Part shown: piece after piece, positions 44,267 through 53,550 of the stretch
Numbering within the stretch: the first letter of the stretch is position 1
Layout of the letters: every line of letters begins with the position of its first letter
Origin: Rhodothermales bacterium
GTDB lineage: Bacteria > Bacteroidota > Rhodothermia > Rhodothermales > Bin80
Length of the DNA stretch: 64,000 nt
Assembly (NCBI GenBank): GCA_022821385.1
Contig: JAJEDR010000048.1
Span: forward strand, 1 to 64,000
Direction: 5' to 3'
Program-made: the position numbers and the translations under genes
Notes under the pieces: model-generated
Told to the model about the DNA's origin: nothing
The model's input: the letters and a program-made list of their open reading frames with translations, nothing else
The model's database searches: none

Positions 44267-46600
44267 ATGCGACTCCTTTTCACGCTCATTTTGTGTCTGT
44301 TTGTAGCAGAAACCTTTGCTCAGGAAACCAGCCTGCGTCTGTCTCCCACTATGGTATTGAGGGATGGGGAGCTCATTTCTGTGCAGCCACCCACCGATGA
44401 ATACTCCGCAGCCCTCCAGATCTTTAATCAGTCAAATGGTGAATGGAGCCATTCAACTACAGTCCTGATACCGGAAGCCGCTCGGGGATCAGGATTTGGA
44501 CTAACCGCAGTTCTTGACGGTGACCTGTTGGCAGTCGGGGCTCCGTACTATCAAGATGGTACCGGACGGGTGTTTCTATACCAGCGAGGCGAGGAAGGCT
44601 GGACAATGGCCGCCATCGAAATTGGCCCCGATCCCAACTCTGAATTTGGGTCTGCTCTGGACTTGCATGGTGATATGCTGGTGGTCGGGGCGCCAAACAA
44701 CAATTCGGTACATGTTATTCATGGCGCCGGCTCGGACGCCCCTTCTACATTTACACTCTTGGCAGACATGCCCGGGGAGGACGATGGCTTTGGTGTTAGC
44801 GTAGCCACTGATGGCGAGCATATTTATGTGGGTGCTCCCAATCGTGATGATCTTTCAGGCGCTGTGTACGTCTTCTCTCATTCCGAAGATGGATACATGC
44901 AAGAAACAGAACTCACGTCTCCGGGGAATTACAGGTTTGGGAGCTCCCTTCTCGTACTGGGTTCAGGCAATGTTTTAGCACCCGCTTACAGGTTGTCCGC
45001 CAGTGATCTGCCGCAGCGGGGGAACGGTCCACCCAGACGCATTTCTACTACTGGACCGGTACTCGAATTGATGAAGGGAGATACAGGCGTATGGTCGACC
45101 AGTATAGCATTGGACAGTATCACGCGTACACCAGGTTGGATGTTCGGCCAGATCACCATCCAGGCAGGCGAAACGTTTCTGTTGGTAAATGAAGACACGG
45201 GTTTAAACAAATACGCCAAGGATGGTGGAACATGGGCGCTTAATGCCAGCCTTGAGCCTAACGAAGCTGAGAGTGGACTGGGGGACGCTATCGCGGTTGA
45301 CGGAGATCAGATTGCACTGCTAGCCACTGGATCGAACTATGAACTCGGGGCCGTAGTCTTTACAGACGCGGACCTGAATCGTACGGGACGGCTGGCGATG
45401 GTTCCAGAAGGCTCACTGGCCAGCTCCGGCCCCGTTGACTGCAACGATGGGCAGGCAAATCAATTCGGATGCAGCAATGTTGATATGCTCTCCTTCGTAT
45501 CAGTCAAGGATCTTGGTGGCGGATTAGATGGGGAGGTGAATGACCTTTGGGGCTGGACTGACCCCGAATCCGGCAATGAATACGCGCTCGTCGGCCGCAA
45601 TGACGGCACTGCATTCGTTGACATAACCGACCCTGCAATGCCCGTCTTCGTTGGTGATCTGCCTCTGACTGAAGGGGCAAGGCCAAGCGCCTGGCGCGAT
45701 ATTAAAGTGTACAACGATCATGCCTTCATTGTATCGGATGGTGCCGGCCCCCATGGTATGCAGGTATTCGATTTGCGTAGTCTGCGAAATGTACAGGAAA
45801 TGCCTGTAGACTTTTCACCGCTTACAGTCTATCATGGAGTCAGCAGTGCACATAATATCGTAATCAACGAAGCCAGCGGCTACGCCTATATAGTGGGCGC
45901 CCGCGGTGGCGGAGAAACGTGTGGAGGAGGATTGCATATGGTAAACCTCACGGATCCGTTAAATCCACAGTATACCGGTTGTTTTGCGGACACCGGACCA
46001 GGCCGAAGCGGTACCGGATATAGCCACGATGCACAATGCGTTGTCTATGGAGGCCCGGATACCAGATATCAAAACCGTGAGATCTGCTTCAATTCAAACA
46101 TAACTGCACTCAGTATTGCTGACGTCACGGACAAGGAGAATCCGATTGCGGTTGCCAATGCCAGCTACCCTAATGCAGCCTACGGACACCAGGGCTGGTT
46201 GACGGAAGATCATGCCTTCTACTATATGAATGACGAGCTCGATGAAATGAGGGGTAGTGTAGAAGGAACTCGTACGCTTATATGGGATGTCACAGACTTG
46301 GAGGATCCGCAGGTAGTCGGTGAATATTATTCCGGAAACACCGCCAGTGACCATAACCTGTACATCCGGGGCGACTATATGTTCCAATCCAATTACGCCA
46401 GCGGCCTGCGCATATTTGATATCAGTGATCGTAACAATCCGGTGGAGGTCGGGCACTTTGACATGATCACGGCGATCCCGGATGCGCCCGGCTTCATCGG
46501 TTCATGGAGCAATTATCCCTACTTCGAAAGCGGCACCATTGCCGTAACCGGTATTAACGAAGGACTCTTCCTGCTTAAAAAACGCGACCTGGGGCTCTAG
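44267..46600 (+). CDS. Choice-of-anchor B family secreted protein, copy 1
   Basis: A 777-residue secreted protein. Signal peptide MRLLFTLILCLFVAETFAQ. Residues about 70-380 hold FG-GAP-like propeller repeats (GFGLTAVLDGDLLAVGAP, EFGSALDLHGDMLVVGAP, GFGVSVATDGEHIYVGAP). From about residue 395 the choice-of-anchor B domain is visible: SNVDMLSFVSVKDLGGG, NDLWGWTDPESGNEYALVG, WRDIKVYNDHAFIVSDGAGPHGMQVFDL, AHNIVINEASGYAYIVGA, YSHDAQCVVYGGPD and ASDHNLYIRGDYMFQSNY, with LVIVD-like repeats. The family is named for proteins that carry various C-terminal anchors, but this one ends at LFLLKKRDLGL with no T9SS or other anchor. Role unknown; extracellular binding is likely. Confidence 0.88.
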   Translation: MRLLFTLILCLFVAETFAQETSLRLSPTMVLRDGELISVQPPTDEYSAALQIFNQSNGEWSHSTTVLIPEAARGSGFGLTAVLDGDLLAVGAPYYQDGTGRVFLYQRGEEGWTMAAIEIGPDPNSEFGSALDLHGDMLVVGAPNNNSVHVIHGAGSDAPSTFTLLADMPGEDDGFGVSVATDGEHIYVGAPNRDDLSGAVYVFSHSEDGYMQETELTSPGNYRFGSSLLVLGSGNVLAPAYRLSASDLPQRGNGPPRRISTTGPVLELMKGDTGVWSTSIALDSITRTPGWMFGQITIQAGETFLLVNEDTGLNKYAKDGGTWALNASLEPNEAESGLGDAIAVDGDQIALLATGSNYELGAVVFTDADLNRTGRLAMVPEGSLASSGPVDCNDGQANQFGCSNVDMLSFVSVKDLGGGLDGEVNDLWGWTDPESGNEYALVGRNDGTAFVDITDPAMPVFVGDLPLTEGARPSAWRDIKVYNDHAFIVSDGAGPHGMQVFDLRSLRNVQEMPVDFSPLTVYHGVSSAHNIVINEASGYAYIVGARGGGETCGGGLHMVNLTDPLNPQYTGCFADTGPGRSGTGYSHDAQCVVYGGPDTRYQNREICFNSNITALSIADVTDKENPIAVANASYPNAAYGHQGWLTEDHAFYYMNDELDEMRGSVEGTRTLIWDVTDLEDPQVVGEYYSGNTASDHNLYIRGDYMFQSNYASGLRIFDISDRNNPVEVGHFDMITAIPDAPGFIGSWSNYPYFESGTIAVTGINEGLFLLKKRDLGL

Positions 46601-46923
46601 CCCGAAAACACGCTAAGTCTGCAGACAGGAGCCGCCATTGGATTTTCGGAGCTGGATACCTCGAAACTAGTTGGTATGTCCTCGGTGGACTGGCCCGTGA
46701 CAGCGGCTGCACATCACGCGAATAGAGGCAACTGTCCTCTCCCGTGCGACTACATGAATAACTTCCAAGCAGTTCGGCGCTCAGCGATGCGCGCCAGAAA
46801 CAATTTACGCTCCAAACGCACTGTGCAAAGCTGAGCCACAAGAAGATTGGCAACCTTTTTGAGGGCTTTTAAGTACATTTATGTTCGCTATTTGGATTTT
46901 CACAAAAACTACCCCCGAACATC
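46601..46923. other. Spacer between the duplicated choice-of-anchor B genes
   Basis: A 323-base non-coding stretch. Its first about 200 bases are similar to the sequence after the second copy, and its last about 65 to the sequence before the first copy, so it is the junction of a tandem duplication. I see no convincing gene in it; a 92-residue open frame on the minus strand (46575-46853) has no signal or domain. No strong terminator is visible. Confidence 0.6.
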
Positions 46924-49263
46924 ATGCGACTCCTATTCACACTCCTTCTATGTCTGTTTGTAACAGACACTTTTGCCCAGGAAACCAGCCTGCGTTTTTC
47001 GTCCGGTTTGGTACTGGGTGACGGAGAGCTCATTTCTGCGCAACCAGCTACCGATGAGTACTCCGCAGCCCTCCAGTTCTTTCACCAGTCGGAAGGTGAA
47101 TGGAGCCATTCAGCCACAGTTCTGGTACCGGAAGCCGCTCCAAGAACAGGATTTGGACAAACCGCAGTTCTTGACGGCGACCTGTTGGCAATCGGGGCTC
47201 CAGGGTACGAAAATGGTACCGGACAGGTTTTTCTATTCCAGCGAGGCGAGACCGGCTGGATGATGGCTGGCATCGAAACCGGCCCCGATACCACCTCTGG
47301 ATTTGGGTCTGCTCTGGATTTGCACGGTGATTTGCTAGTGATCGGGGCACCCGGCAACAATTCGGCGCATGTTATTCATGGCGCCGGTTCGGATTCCCCA
47401 TCCACTTATACGGTCTTGGCAGACATGCCCGGGGAAGATGATGGTTTCGGCGGCAGCGTAGCTACCGATGGCGAACGTGTTTTTGTGGGCGCTCCCGATC
47501 GTGATGATCTGGCTGGTGCTGTGTACGTTTTCTCACACTCCGAAGATGGATACATGCAAGAAGCAGAGCTCACATCTCCGGGAAATCACAGACTTGGCAG
47601 ATCCCTTTTCGTTATGGGCTCAGGTAATGTTATAGCGCCCGCTCCGGGGTTGTCCTTCAGAGATCGGAGGCAACTGGAGGAAGGCCCCGTCAGATTCACT
47701 GGTACCTCTGCTACTGGACCGGTACTTGAATTGATGAAGGGAGATACAGGCGCATGGTCGACCAGTATAGCATTGGACAGTCTCATGAGCATACAAGGTG
47801 CTGCGTTCGGCCGACTCACCATGCAGGCAGGCGAAACGTATATACTGGTGGATGAAGATGCCGGCGTAAATAAGTACACCAAGGATGGTGATACATGGAC
47901 GCTTGATGCCAGTCTTGAGCCTGAGGACACGGAGGGTGGCCTTGGGCGTGCTATTGCTGTTCACGGAGATCAGGTCGCACTCCTGGCTTCCGGACCGAAC
48001 TATGGACTCGGAGCCATAGTCTTCACAGATGCGAACCTGAATCGTACAGGACGGCTGGCGATGGTCCCAGAGGTCACGTTGGCCAGTTCAGGCCCTGCTG
48101 ACTGCGACGACGGGCAGGCAGACCAATTCGGCTGCAGCAATGTTGATATGCTCTCCTTCGTGTCCATCAAAGACCTTGGTGGTGAAGCAAATACGAGCCT
48201 GAACGACATATGGGGCTGGACTGACCCCGAAACCGGCAAGGAATACGCGCTTGTCGGCCGCACCGACGGCACCGCCTTCGTTGACATATCCGACCCTGCA
48301 ATGCCCGTCTTTGTTGGTGACCTGCCTCTGACCGAAGGGGCGCGCCCGAGCAGCTGGCGCGACATCAAAGTTTACAATGATCATGCGTTCATTGTAGCAG
48401 ATGGCGCTGGCCCCCATGGTATGCAGGTATTCGACTTGCGTACGCTGCGAGATGTTCAGGAAATGCCCGCAGATTTTTCACCACTCACGGTCTATGACGG
48501 AGTCGGCAGTGCGCATAATATCGTAATCAACGAAGCCAGCGGCTACGCCTATATTGTAGGAGTCGGCGGCAGCGGAGAGACGTGCGGAGGAGGACTGCAT
48601 ATGGTGAATCTCTCGGATCCGTTAAATCCACAGTTTACCGGTTGTTTTTCGGACACCGAAACGGGCCGACGCGGTACTGGATATAGCCACGATGCACAGT
48701 GTGTGATCTATGAGGGCCCGGATACCAGATATCAAAATAAAGAGGTCTGCTTCAATTCAAACGAGACCGCGCTCAGCATCGCTGACGTCACGGACAAGGA
48801 GAACCCGATTGCGCTCTCTAATGCCAGCTATCCCAATGTATCCTACGCACACCAGGGTTGGCTTACAGATGATCATGCGTTCTACTATATGAATGACGAG
48901 CTTGATGAAATGAGCGGAAACATAGACGGAACTCGTACGCTCGTATGGGACGTCATAGACTTGGAAGATCCGCAGCTAGTTGGTGAATATTATTCTGGAA
49001 ACGCCTCTAGTGACCATAACCTGTACATCCAGGGCGACTACATGTATCAATCCAATTACGCCAGCGGCCTGCGCATATTTGATATCAGTGATCGGAGTAA
49101 TCCGGTGGAGGTCGGGCACTTTGATATGGTCACGCTGATCCCGGATGCTCCCGGCTTCATCGGTTCATGGAGCAATTATCCTTACTTCGAAAGCGGCACT
49201 ATTGCCGTAACCGGTATTGACGAAGGACTCTTTTTACTCAAAAAACGTGATCTGGGGCTTTAG
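46924..49263 (+). CDS. Choice-of-anchor B family secreted protein, copy 2
   Basis: A 779-residue paralogue of the preceding gene, about 75-90% identical by eye depending on region, most conserved in the C-terminal half. Signal peptide MRLLFTLLLCLFVTDTFAQ. The propeller repeats (GFGQTAVLDGDLLAIGAP, GFGSALDLHGDLLVIGAP) and the choice-of-anchor B motifs (WRDIKVYNDHAFIVADGAGP, YSHDAQCVIYEGPD) are retained, as are the Cys residues. It has the same anchorless C-terminus (LKKRDLGL). Most changes are conservative and the frame is intact, so both copies are probably functional. Substitutions cluster in the propeller and in loops such as the stretch around residue 240, which may reflect divergent ligands (inference). 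Confidence 0.88.
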   Translation: MRLLFTLLLCLFVTDTFAQETSLRFSSGLVLGDGELISAQPATDEYSAALQFFHQSEGEWSHSATVLVPEAAPRTGFGQTAVLDGDLLAIGAPGYENGTGQVFLFQRGETGWMMAGIETGPDTTSGFGSALDLHGDLLVIGAPGNNSAHVIHGAGSDSPSTYTVLADMPGEDDGFGGSVATDGERVFVGAPDRDDLAGAVYVFSHSEDGYMQEAELTSPGNHRLGRSLFVMGSGNVIAPAPGLSFRDRRQLEEGPVRFTGTSATGPVLELMKGDTGAWSTSIALDSLMSIQGAAFGRLTMQAGETYILVDEDAGVNKYTKDGDTWTLDASLEPEDTEGGLGRAIAVHGDQVALLASGPNYGLGAIVFTDANLNRTGRLAMVPEVTLASSGPADCDDGQADQFGCSNVDMLSFVSIKDLGGEANTSLNDIWGWTDPETGKEYALVGRTDGTAFVDISDPAMPVFVGDLPLTEGARPSSWRDIKVYNDHAFIVADGAGPHGMQVFDLRTLRDVQEMPADFSPLTVYDGVGSAHNIVINEASGYAYIVGVGGSGETCGGGLHMVNLSDPLNPQFTGCFSDTETGRRGTGYSHDAQCVIYEGPDTRYQNKEVCFNSNETALSIADVTDKENPIALSNASYPNVSYAHQGWLTDDHAFYYMNDELDEMSGNIDGTRTLVWDVIDLEDPQLVGEYYSGNASSDHNLYIQGDYMYQSNYASGLRIFDISDRSNPVEVGHFDMVTLIPDAPGFIGSWSNYPYFESGTIAVTGIDEGLFLLKKRDLGL

Positions 49264-49330
49264 TCCGAAAAAACGCTCAATCTACAGCCGGGGTTCGTCT
49301 CCGGGTTTTCAAGGCCGGATCCCTCGAAAC

Positions 49331-49359
49331 GGGTCGGTGTGCTCACAGTGCACCGGCCC
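49331..49359. terminator. Hairpin between convergent genes (possible terminator)
   Basis: Arms 49331-49339 and 49351-49359 (GGGTCGGTG with CACCGGCCC) pair over 9 positions including one G-U, with an 11-base loop, 67 bases after the stop of the second choice-of-anchor B gene and before the convergent bacilliredoxin stop. No T-tract follows on either strand, so termination would be weak or Rho-assisted. The equivalent place after copy 1 does not keep the stem. Confidence 0.35.
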
Positions 49360-49443
49360 GTAATGGTTGGTGCGCACTACACGAATAGAGCCGATCTATC
49401 CCCGCCGTTACGAGCGCATCGGTAACTGCGGACCGGGCTGCGC

Positions 49444-49962
49444 TCAGCGCATTATCGAACGAAATGAAGAGGATATTGGATTTTCGTCGTAATTGCCCAT
49501 CGTTTCCGGGCTTTCCGGGCCATCTTCCGCCGTAGCATCCGTCCCACAAAATCGGTCGAATGCTCCAACCAGATCCAGCGCGATAGCCTGGGCGCTACGC
49601 CCCTCAATGTGCCTCCGTTCAATTACGTACGCTACATCTCCCCCTTTGATGAGGGCCATGAAGGGGGAGGAAGGGGGAATACCTACCAGATAATCACGTG
49701 CACGCACGGTTGCCTCAAGATCCTGTCCGGCAAAAACAGTCACTGCCCGATCCGGCTTTGTTGTGTGCTGCATTGCCAAGGCAACAGCTGGGCGCGCCAT
49801 AGCCGCTGCACATCCGCATACAGAATTGATTACGAGAAGCTGTGTTTGATCTGAATCCATATCAAACGCAGTGTCAACATCCGCGGCAGTTTTCAACTCC
49901 TCAACACCTAGTCGAGTAAGCTCCTGACGCATTGGGGAAACAAAATGCTCCGGGTACGGCAT
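49444..49962 (-). CDS. brx: Bacilliredoxin, BrxA/BrxB family
   Basis: A thiol-disulfide oxidoreductase family (formerly DUF1094) that removes bacillithiol from proteins in Firmicutes and occurs in Bacteroidota. ATG 49962 gives the canonical start MPYPEHFVSPMRQELTRLGVE; the frame opens at 50016. The CGC motif is present in NSVCGCAAAMARPAV, and GDVAYVIERRHIEGRSAQAIA follows. The core ends near FDRFCG; the remaining roughly 30 residues are a non-conserved tail, which extends up to the border of the nearby tandem duplication. It converges with the choice-of-anchor gene. The low-molecular-weight thiol in this organism is not known. Confidence 0.93.
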   Translation of the reverse strand: MPYPEHFVSPMRQELTRLGVEELKTAADVDTAFDMDSDQTQLLVINSVCGCAAAMARPAVALAMQHTTKPDRAVTVFAGQDLEATVRARDYLVGIPPSSPFMALIKGGDVAYVIERRHIEGRSAQAIALDLVGAFDRFCGTDATAEDGPESPETMGNYDENPISSSFRSIMR

Positions 49963-50082
49963 GGCAACCTTGTGTAATATTGTGAACCGAATTTGCTGTC
50001 TGAGTGTACTACTCAACAGTCGCGCTTGATCCTAAAGAGATAGTGCGCTCTCTATGTGCCCGTTATACTGCCGGCCGGTGAA

Positions 50083-50649
50083 ATGTATCATCCCATGCAT
50101 GTACCTATCGTCTTGATCGGTGTAGTTTGCCTTGCAGGCTGCTATTCTCCGCGGACGCTCGTTACACCACAGGAAACGGTTTCGACAACCGGTGCCACAC
50201 CCTCGGCCGCTGTTGAGTCCGAGTTGCGCACATTGGCAACTTCCTGGCAAGGTACTCCACACCTCGAGGGTGGCAGTTCCCGATCCGGGATAGATGCTCC
50301 AGGACTTGTTTTGGTCATTGCTGACCAGATAATGGGAATATCCCTTCCACATTCAACTGCTCGACAATTGGGGTTTGGGGAGGAGATCCCGCGCTCATCC
50401 CTCATGCCTGGGGATATTGTCTTCTTCCGACCCACAAGTATGCCGAGGCACGTAGGGGTTTATCTTGGTTCCCGGGAGTTTGTGCATTCCTGGCCAGATG
50501 ATGGAGTTTCCATTGCTAGACTGGACGATCCATATTGGAATGGAGCCTACTGGGCTGCCCGACGTATTTCAGGCGAGCCCGTGGTATCCACTCCTGTCAC
50601 ACCAGAAGAACGACCATCCCGCCCTACCAGACGACGTGTGGGATGGTAG
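50083..50649 (+). CDS. NlpC/P60-family lipoprotein with catalytic Cys replaced by Ala
   Basis: The frame opens with GTG 50056, but ATG 50083 (or 50095) gives a lipoprotein signal (VPIVLIGVVCLAGC). The domain (about 40-175) shows the NlpC/P60 order: SWQGTPHLEGGSSRSGID, LMPGDIVFFRP, RHVGVYLGSREFVHSW and YWNGAYWAARRI. In active members the first motif continues GIDCSGLV with the Cys nucleophile; here it reads GIDAPGLV, so the nucleophile is Ala72. The two His positions are retained. It cannot act as a cysteine peptidase by the usual mechanism, so peptidoglycan binding or regulation is possible. Gene order brx | nlpC | greA has no obvious functional link. Confidence 0.85.
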   Translation: MYHPMHVPIVLIGVVCLAGCYSPRTLVTPQETVSTTGATPSAAVESELRTLATSWQGTPHLEGGSSRSGIDAPGLVLVIADQIMGISLPHSTARQLGFGEEIPRSSLMPGDIVFFRPTSMPRHVGVYLGSREFVHSWPDDGVSIARLDDPYWNGAYWAARRISGEPVVSTPVTPEERPSRPTRRRVGW

Positions 50650-50670
50650 CACCTCAAATGAATCCACTGA

Positions 50671-51147
50671 ATGGCCGTTGTTTATCTAACTGAAGAAGCC
50701 CTCAATAAACTCAAGAAAGATCTCCATCATGCGCGCACTGTAGATCGTAAACGCATCTCAGGCGAGATAGCGGATGCGCGTGCACATGGTGATCTATCGG
50801 AAAACGCAGAGTACGATGCCGCCAAAGAGGCGCAGGGAAAGCTCGAGGCACGCATTGCACAAATGCAGGAAACCTTGGCTAACGCGCGCCTGATTGACGA
50901 GGAACAGGTTGACACTTCAACAGCCCGCATACTGTCAACCGTGCGCTACAAAAACTTGCGTACAGAAAGGGAGAAAGCCGTAAAACTCGTTTCTGCACCC
51001 GAAGCAGATGTATCCAGGGGGCTGATCTCCATCACCAGTCCAGTCGGAAAAGGTCTCCTCGGTAAAAGCACAGGAGACGAGGCCATTGTTCATGTGCCCG
51101 CTGGAGAGCTGCATTTGAAAATTCTGGAAATCACACGGGATGGATAA
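50671..51147 (+). CDS. greA: Transcription elongation factor GreA
   Basis: A 158-residue factor that enters the RNA polymerase secondary channel and stimulates cleavage of backtracked RNA. The N-terminal coiled coil has the tip motif [17 protein letters not shown] with the conserved Asp and Glu. The C-terminal FKBP-like domain has [23 protein letters not shown]. The length fits. Its stop overlaps the next start by one base (TAATG), so threonine aldolase is translationally coupled. Confidence 0.96.
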   Translation: MAVVYLTEEALNKLKKDLHHARTVDRKRISGEIADARAHGDLSENAEYDAAKEAQGKLEARIAQMQETLANARLIDEEQVDTSTARILSTVRYKNLRTEREKAVKLVSAPEADVSRGLISITSPVGKGLLGKSTGDEAIVHVPAGELHLKILEITRDG

Positions 51148-52166
51148 TGGTTGACCTGCGCAGTGACACGGTTACACGCCCCTCTCCGGGTATGCGTCGT
51201 GCCATGGCAGCAGCTGAGGTGGGAGATGATGTGTTCGGGGAAGACCCAACTGCCATCGCGTTGCAGAACACCGTGGCCACTATGCTCGGCAAGGAGGCTG
51301 CCCTCTTCGTACCCTCGGGTATGATGGGGAATCAACTGGGTATTTACGTTCACACCCGCCCGGGGGACGAAGTGATTCTTGAGCGACAAAGCCACATTTT
51401 CAACTATGAGTCTGGTTCGGCCAGCAGCTTGTGCGGGGTTACACTACATCCTATCAATGGCCAAGACGGCAGATTCACCAAGGAGCAGTTGCACGGTGCG
51501 TTACGACATGGACACTACTGGGAGTCTCGTTCCGCCCTGTTATGCCTTGAGAATACACTCAATATCGCCGGCGGACTGCTTTATCCGCTCGCGGCGCTGA
51601 CAGATTTGGCGGATTATGCGCACAGCCGCGGACTGTCTTGTCACCTTGACGGTGCCAGATTGTGGAATGCCTCGGTCGCAACAGGCATTCCGGTAAAGGA
51701 TTATGCGGCCCCCTTTGACACAGTCACCGTATGTCTATCAAAGGGATTAGGCGCGCCGGTCGGATCAGTCTTTGCAGGTACAAGGGAGACCATTGAGCGC
51801 GCGCATCGGCGTCGAAAAGAACTGGGAGCAGGCATGCGGCAATTGGGTGTCCTTGCAGCAGCAGGCATATATGCCTTGGAACATCATATGGGCGATTTAG
51901 AGCAGGATCATGCCAATGCCCGACATCTGGCAGACGGGCTGGCCAAAATGGAAAGCCTTGACGTGCGCTCTCCAGATACAAACATCGTACTTATCGATCT
52001 GCGGGGACAACCGACGGGTCCTTTGCTAAAACACCTACATTCCGAAGGAGTCGCTATGGTGCCCGTCGGGCCGACTACAATACGGGCCACCGTCCACAGG
52101 GATGTGTGCTCTGCAGATATTGATACTGCCGTGAAGTCTATTGCACGCGCGCTCAGACAACTGTAA
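51147..52166 (+). CDS. ltaE: Low-specificity L-threonine aldolase (PLP-dependent)
   Basis: A fold-type I PLP enzyme that splits L-threonine or allo-threonine to glycine and acetaldehyde. The start [20 protein letters not shown] is canonical. The PLP Lys is Lys199 in [13 protein letters not shown]; the Asp that holds the pyridine ring is in [11 protein letters not shown] (Asp168). [13 protein letters not shown] is the expected substrate-loop region. The 339-residue length is normal. The gene runs directly on from greA and ends 14 bases inside the convergent FAH-family gene. Confidence 0.94.
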   Translation: MVDLRSDTVTRPSPGMRRAMAAAEVGDDVFGEDPTAIALQNTVATMLGKEAALFVPSGMMGNQLGIYVHTRPGDEVILERQSHIFNYESGSASSLCGVTLHPINGQDGRFTKEQLHGALRHGHYWESRSALLCLENTLNIAGGLLYPLAALTDLADYAHSRGLSCHLDGARLWNASVATGIPVKDYAAPFDTVTVCLSKGLGAPVGSVFAGTRETIERAHRRRKELGAGMRQLGVLAAAGIYALEHHMGDLEQDHANARHLADGLAKMESLDVRSPDTNIVLIDLRGQPTGPLLKHLHSEGVAMVPVGPTTIRATVHRDVCSADIDTAVKSIARALRQL

Positions 52167-52809
52167 CTGTGAGTGACGGCAATCCTGTACAGTCTGCTTC
52201 CAGATGATCTCCTGACATCACAGGACCTACGCCTTCAGGTGTTCCAGTGTACAACAGATCGCCCGGCTCCAGTGTGAACACCCTGGAGCAGTATGATATG
52301 AGCCGGGCAACGGTGAAAATCATATCTCCTGTGTGCCCATGCTGTCTGACAATACCATTTACTTTGACTGATAGCGTCAGCGCGTGGGGATCGGCAACTT
52401 TATGAGCCGGGACCAGCGGCCCAAGCGGGGCAAACGTATCAAATCCCTTTGCGATGCTCCACGGCTTCCCTTTCTTCTTGGCCTCGGACTGCAAATCGCG
52501 CGCGGTCATGTCCAGACCCACAGCGTATGCCATCACATGATCAAGGGCTTCGGATTCCCGTATATTCCTGCCGCCCGGTCCGATCACGACCACCAACTCC
52601 ACTTCGTGATGTACATCGGAACTCATAGTAGGAAGCACTACAGTACCCTGCGTGCGCACGATCGCAGTCGACGGCTTAAGGAATACTACGGGACTCTTGG
52701 GAACAGAAGACCCCATCTCCGCCGCATGTCGAGCATAATTGCGGCCAATGCACAACACCTTGCCCACATGGAGGTGTTCCTTCGTGGATGGGTTGATCAG
52801 TTTCATCAA
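52153..52809 (-). CDS. Fumarylacetoacetate hydrolase-family protein
   Basis: A 218-residue FAH-fold enzyme. The metal-binding residues are visible in DVHHEVELVVVIG (Glu69, Glu71) and VGLDMTARDLQ (Asp100), and the catalytic-region motif KGFDTFAPLGP follows at residues 121-131. CIGRNYARHAAEMG near the start and DLLYTGTPEGVGPV near the end are typical of the short, single-domain members (acylpyruvase-like), such as FAHD1-type enzymes. The substrate is probably an acylpyruvate or oxaloacetate; I cannot assign it exactly. It is convergent with threonine aldolase and divergent from rplU. Confidence 0.92.
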   Translation of the reverse strand: MMKLINPSTKEHLHVGKVLCIGRNYARHAAEMGSSVPKSPVVFLKPSTAIVRTQGTVVLPTMSSDVHHEVELVVVIGPGGRNIRESEALDHVMAYAVGLDMTARDLQSEAKKKGKPWSIAKGFDTFAPLGPLVPAHKVADPHALTLSVKVNGIVRQHGHTGDMIFTVARLISYCSRVFTLEPGDLLYTGTPEGVGPVMSGDHLEADCTGLPSLTVTVV

Positions 52810-52904
52810 ATTAGAGGGGAACTATTTATGTGTTTGGATATTCCATTGGGCTGCCGGAAACTTTCGCGCCGATAAAAGCGCTCCACAAGCAAAGTAGGTA
52901 ACCA

Positions 52905-53231
52905 ATGTTTGCAGTTGTCAGCATCAGCGGAAAGCAGTATCGCGTCGCTGAAAAGGATACACTTTTTATCCCATACACCGCCGGGGCCACCGAAGGAGAT
53001 ACACTCCAATTCTCGGAAGTCCTCTTACTCGCCGATGGTGATAAGGTTAAGGTGGGGCGCCCTCACGTAGATGGCGCGCATGTGTCTGGTGAGGTAATCC
53101 AACACGTAAGGGGGGATAAGATTATCGTCTTTAAGAAAAAGCGCCGCAAGCGGTACAAGGTCAAGCGGGGCCACCGCCAACGGTATACACAAATTCGGAT
53201 CTCGTCACTTTCTACTGGCGAAACAGACTGA
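52905..53231 (+). CDS. rplU: 50S ribosomal protein L21
   Basis: A 108-residue ribosomal protein. The start [18 protein letters not shown], the centre [16 protein letters not shown] and the basic [16 protein letters not shown](R/Y) with the terminal TQIRI are canonical. It forms an operon with rpmA, 10 bases downstream. In the 95 bases before it I found no clear leader structure. Confidence 0.97.
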   Translation: MFAVVSISGKQYRVAEKDTLFIPYTAGATEGDTLQFSEVLLLADGDKVKVGRPHVDGAHVSGEVIQHVRGDKIIVFKKKRRKRYKVKRGHRQRYTQIRISSLSTGETD

Positions 53232-53241
53232 CCAAATAGTT

Positions 53242-53508
53242 ATGGCACATAAGAAAGGCGTAGGCTCCACCAAGAATGGCCGTGACTCCAAGCCCAAGAT
53301 GCTTGGTGTCAAGGTTTATGCCGGGCAACAGATCCTGGCCGGTGGCATCATTGTGCGGCAACGAGGCACACGCGTCCATCCAGGCGATAATGTCGGCCGG
53401 GGAGGTGATGATACACTCTTTGCCCGTACGACGGGAGTTGTTCGTTTTGCAAGCGGACGTAATGACCGCAAGATCGTACATGTGGATCCTCTTGTTGCTC
53501 AGGTCTGA
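53242..53508 (+). CDS. rpmA: 50S ribosomal protein L27
   Basis: An 88-residue ribosomal protein that lies near the peptidyl-transferase centre. The start [19 protein letters not shown] has no cleavable N-terminal extension, unlike in Firmicutes. [17 protein letters not shown] is the family signature. It follows rplU by 10 bases in the standard L21-L27 order; a PpiD-like gene follows after 42 bases. Confidence 0.97.
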   Translation: MAHKKGVGSTKNGRDSKPKMLGVKVYAGQQILAGGIIVRQRGTRVHPGDNVGRGGDDTLFARTTGVVRFASGRNDRKIVHVDPLVAQV

Positions 53509-53550
53509 GTTATCATCAGGATATAAGCTAGCATAAAGCATAGTTGCCCA

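Larger units (their letters stand above)
44174..49450 (+). repeat. Tandem gene duplication with flanks (two units of about 2.6-2.7 kb)
   Basis: Unit A runs from about 44174 to 46800 and unit B from about 46858 to 49450. Beyond the two paralogous genes the similarity includes the block upstream of each start, the last bases before each ATG (CCTCCCGAATATC / CCCCCGAACATC) and about 200 bases after each stop (shared stretches CCGAAAA, ACGCT, CCTCGAAAC, CGAATAGAG, GCGCTCAGCG). The right border of unit B falls at the 3' end of the bacilliredoxin gene. The limits were set by eye. Confidence 0.75.

Noticed and set aside
46575-46853. 92-residue minus-strand open frame in the spacer of the duplication
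   Set aside because: Overlaps duplicated flank sequence, lacks domain or signal, and is not kept after the second copy.
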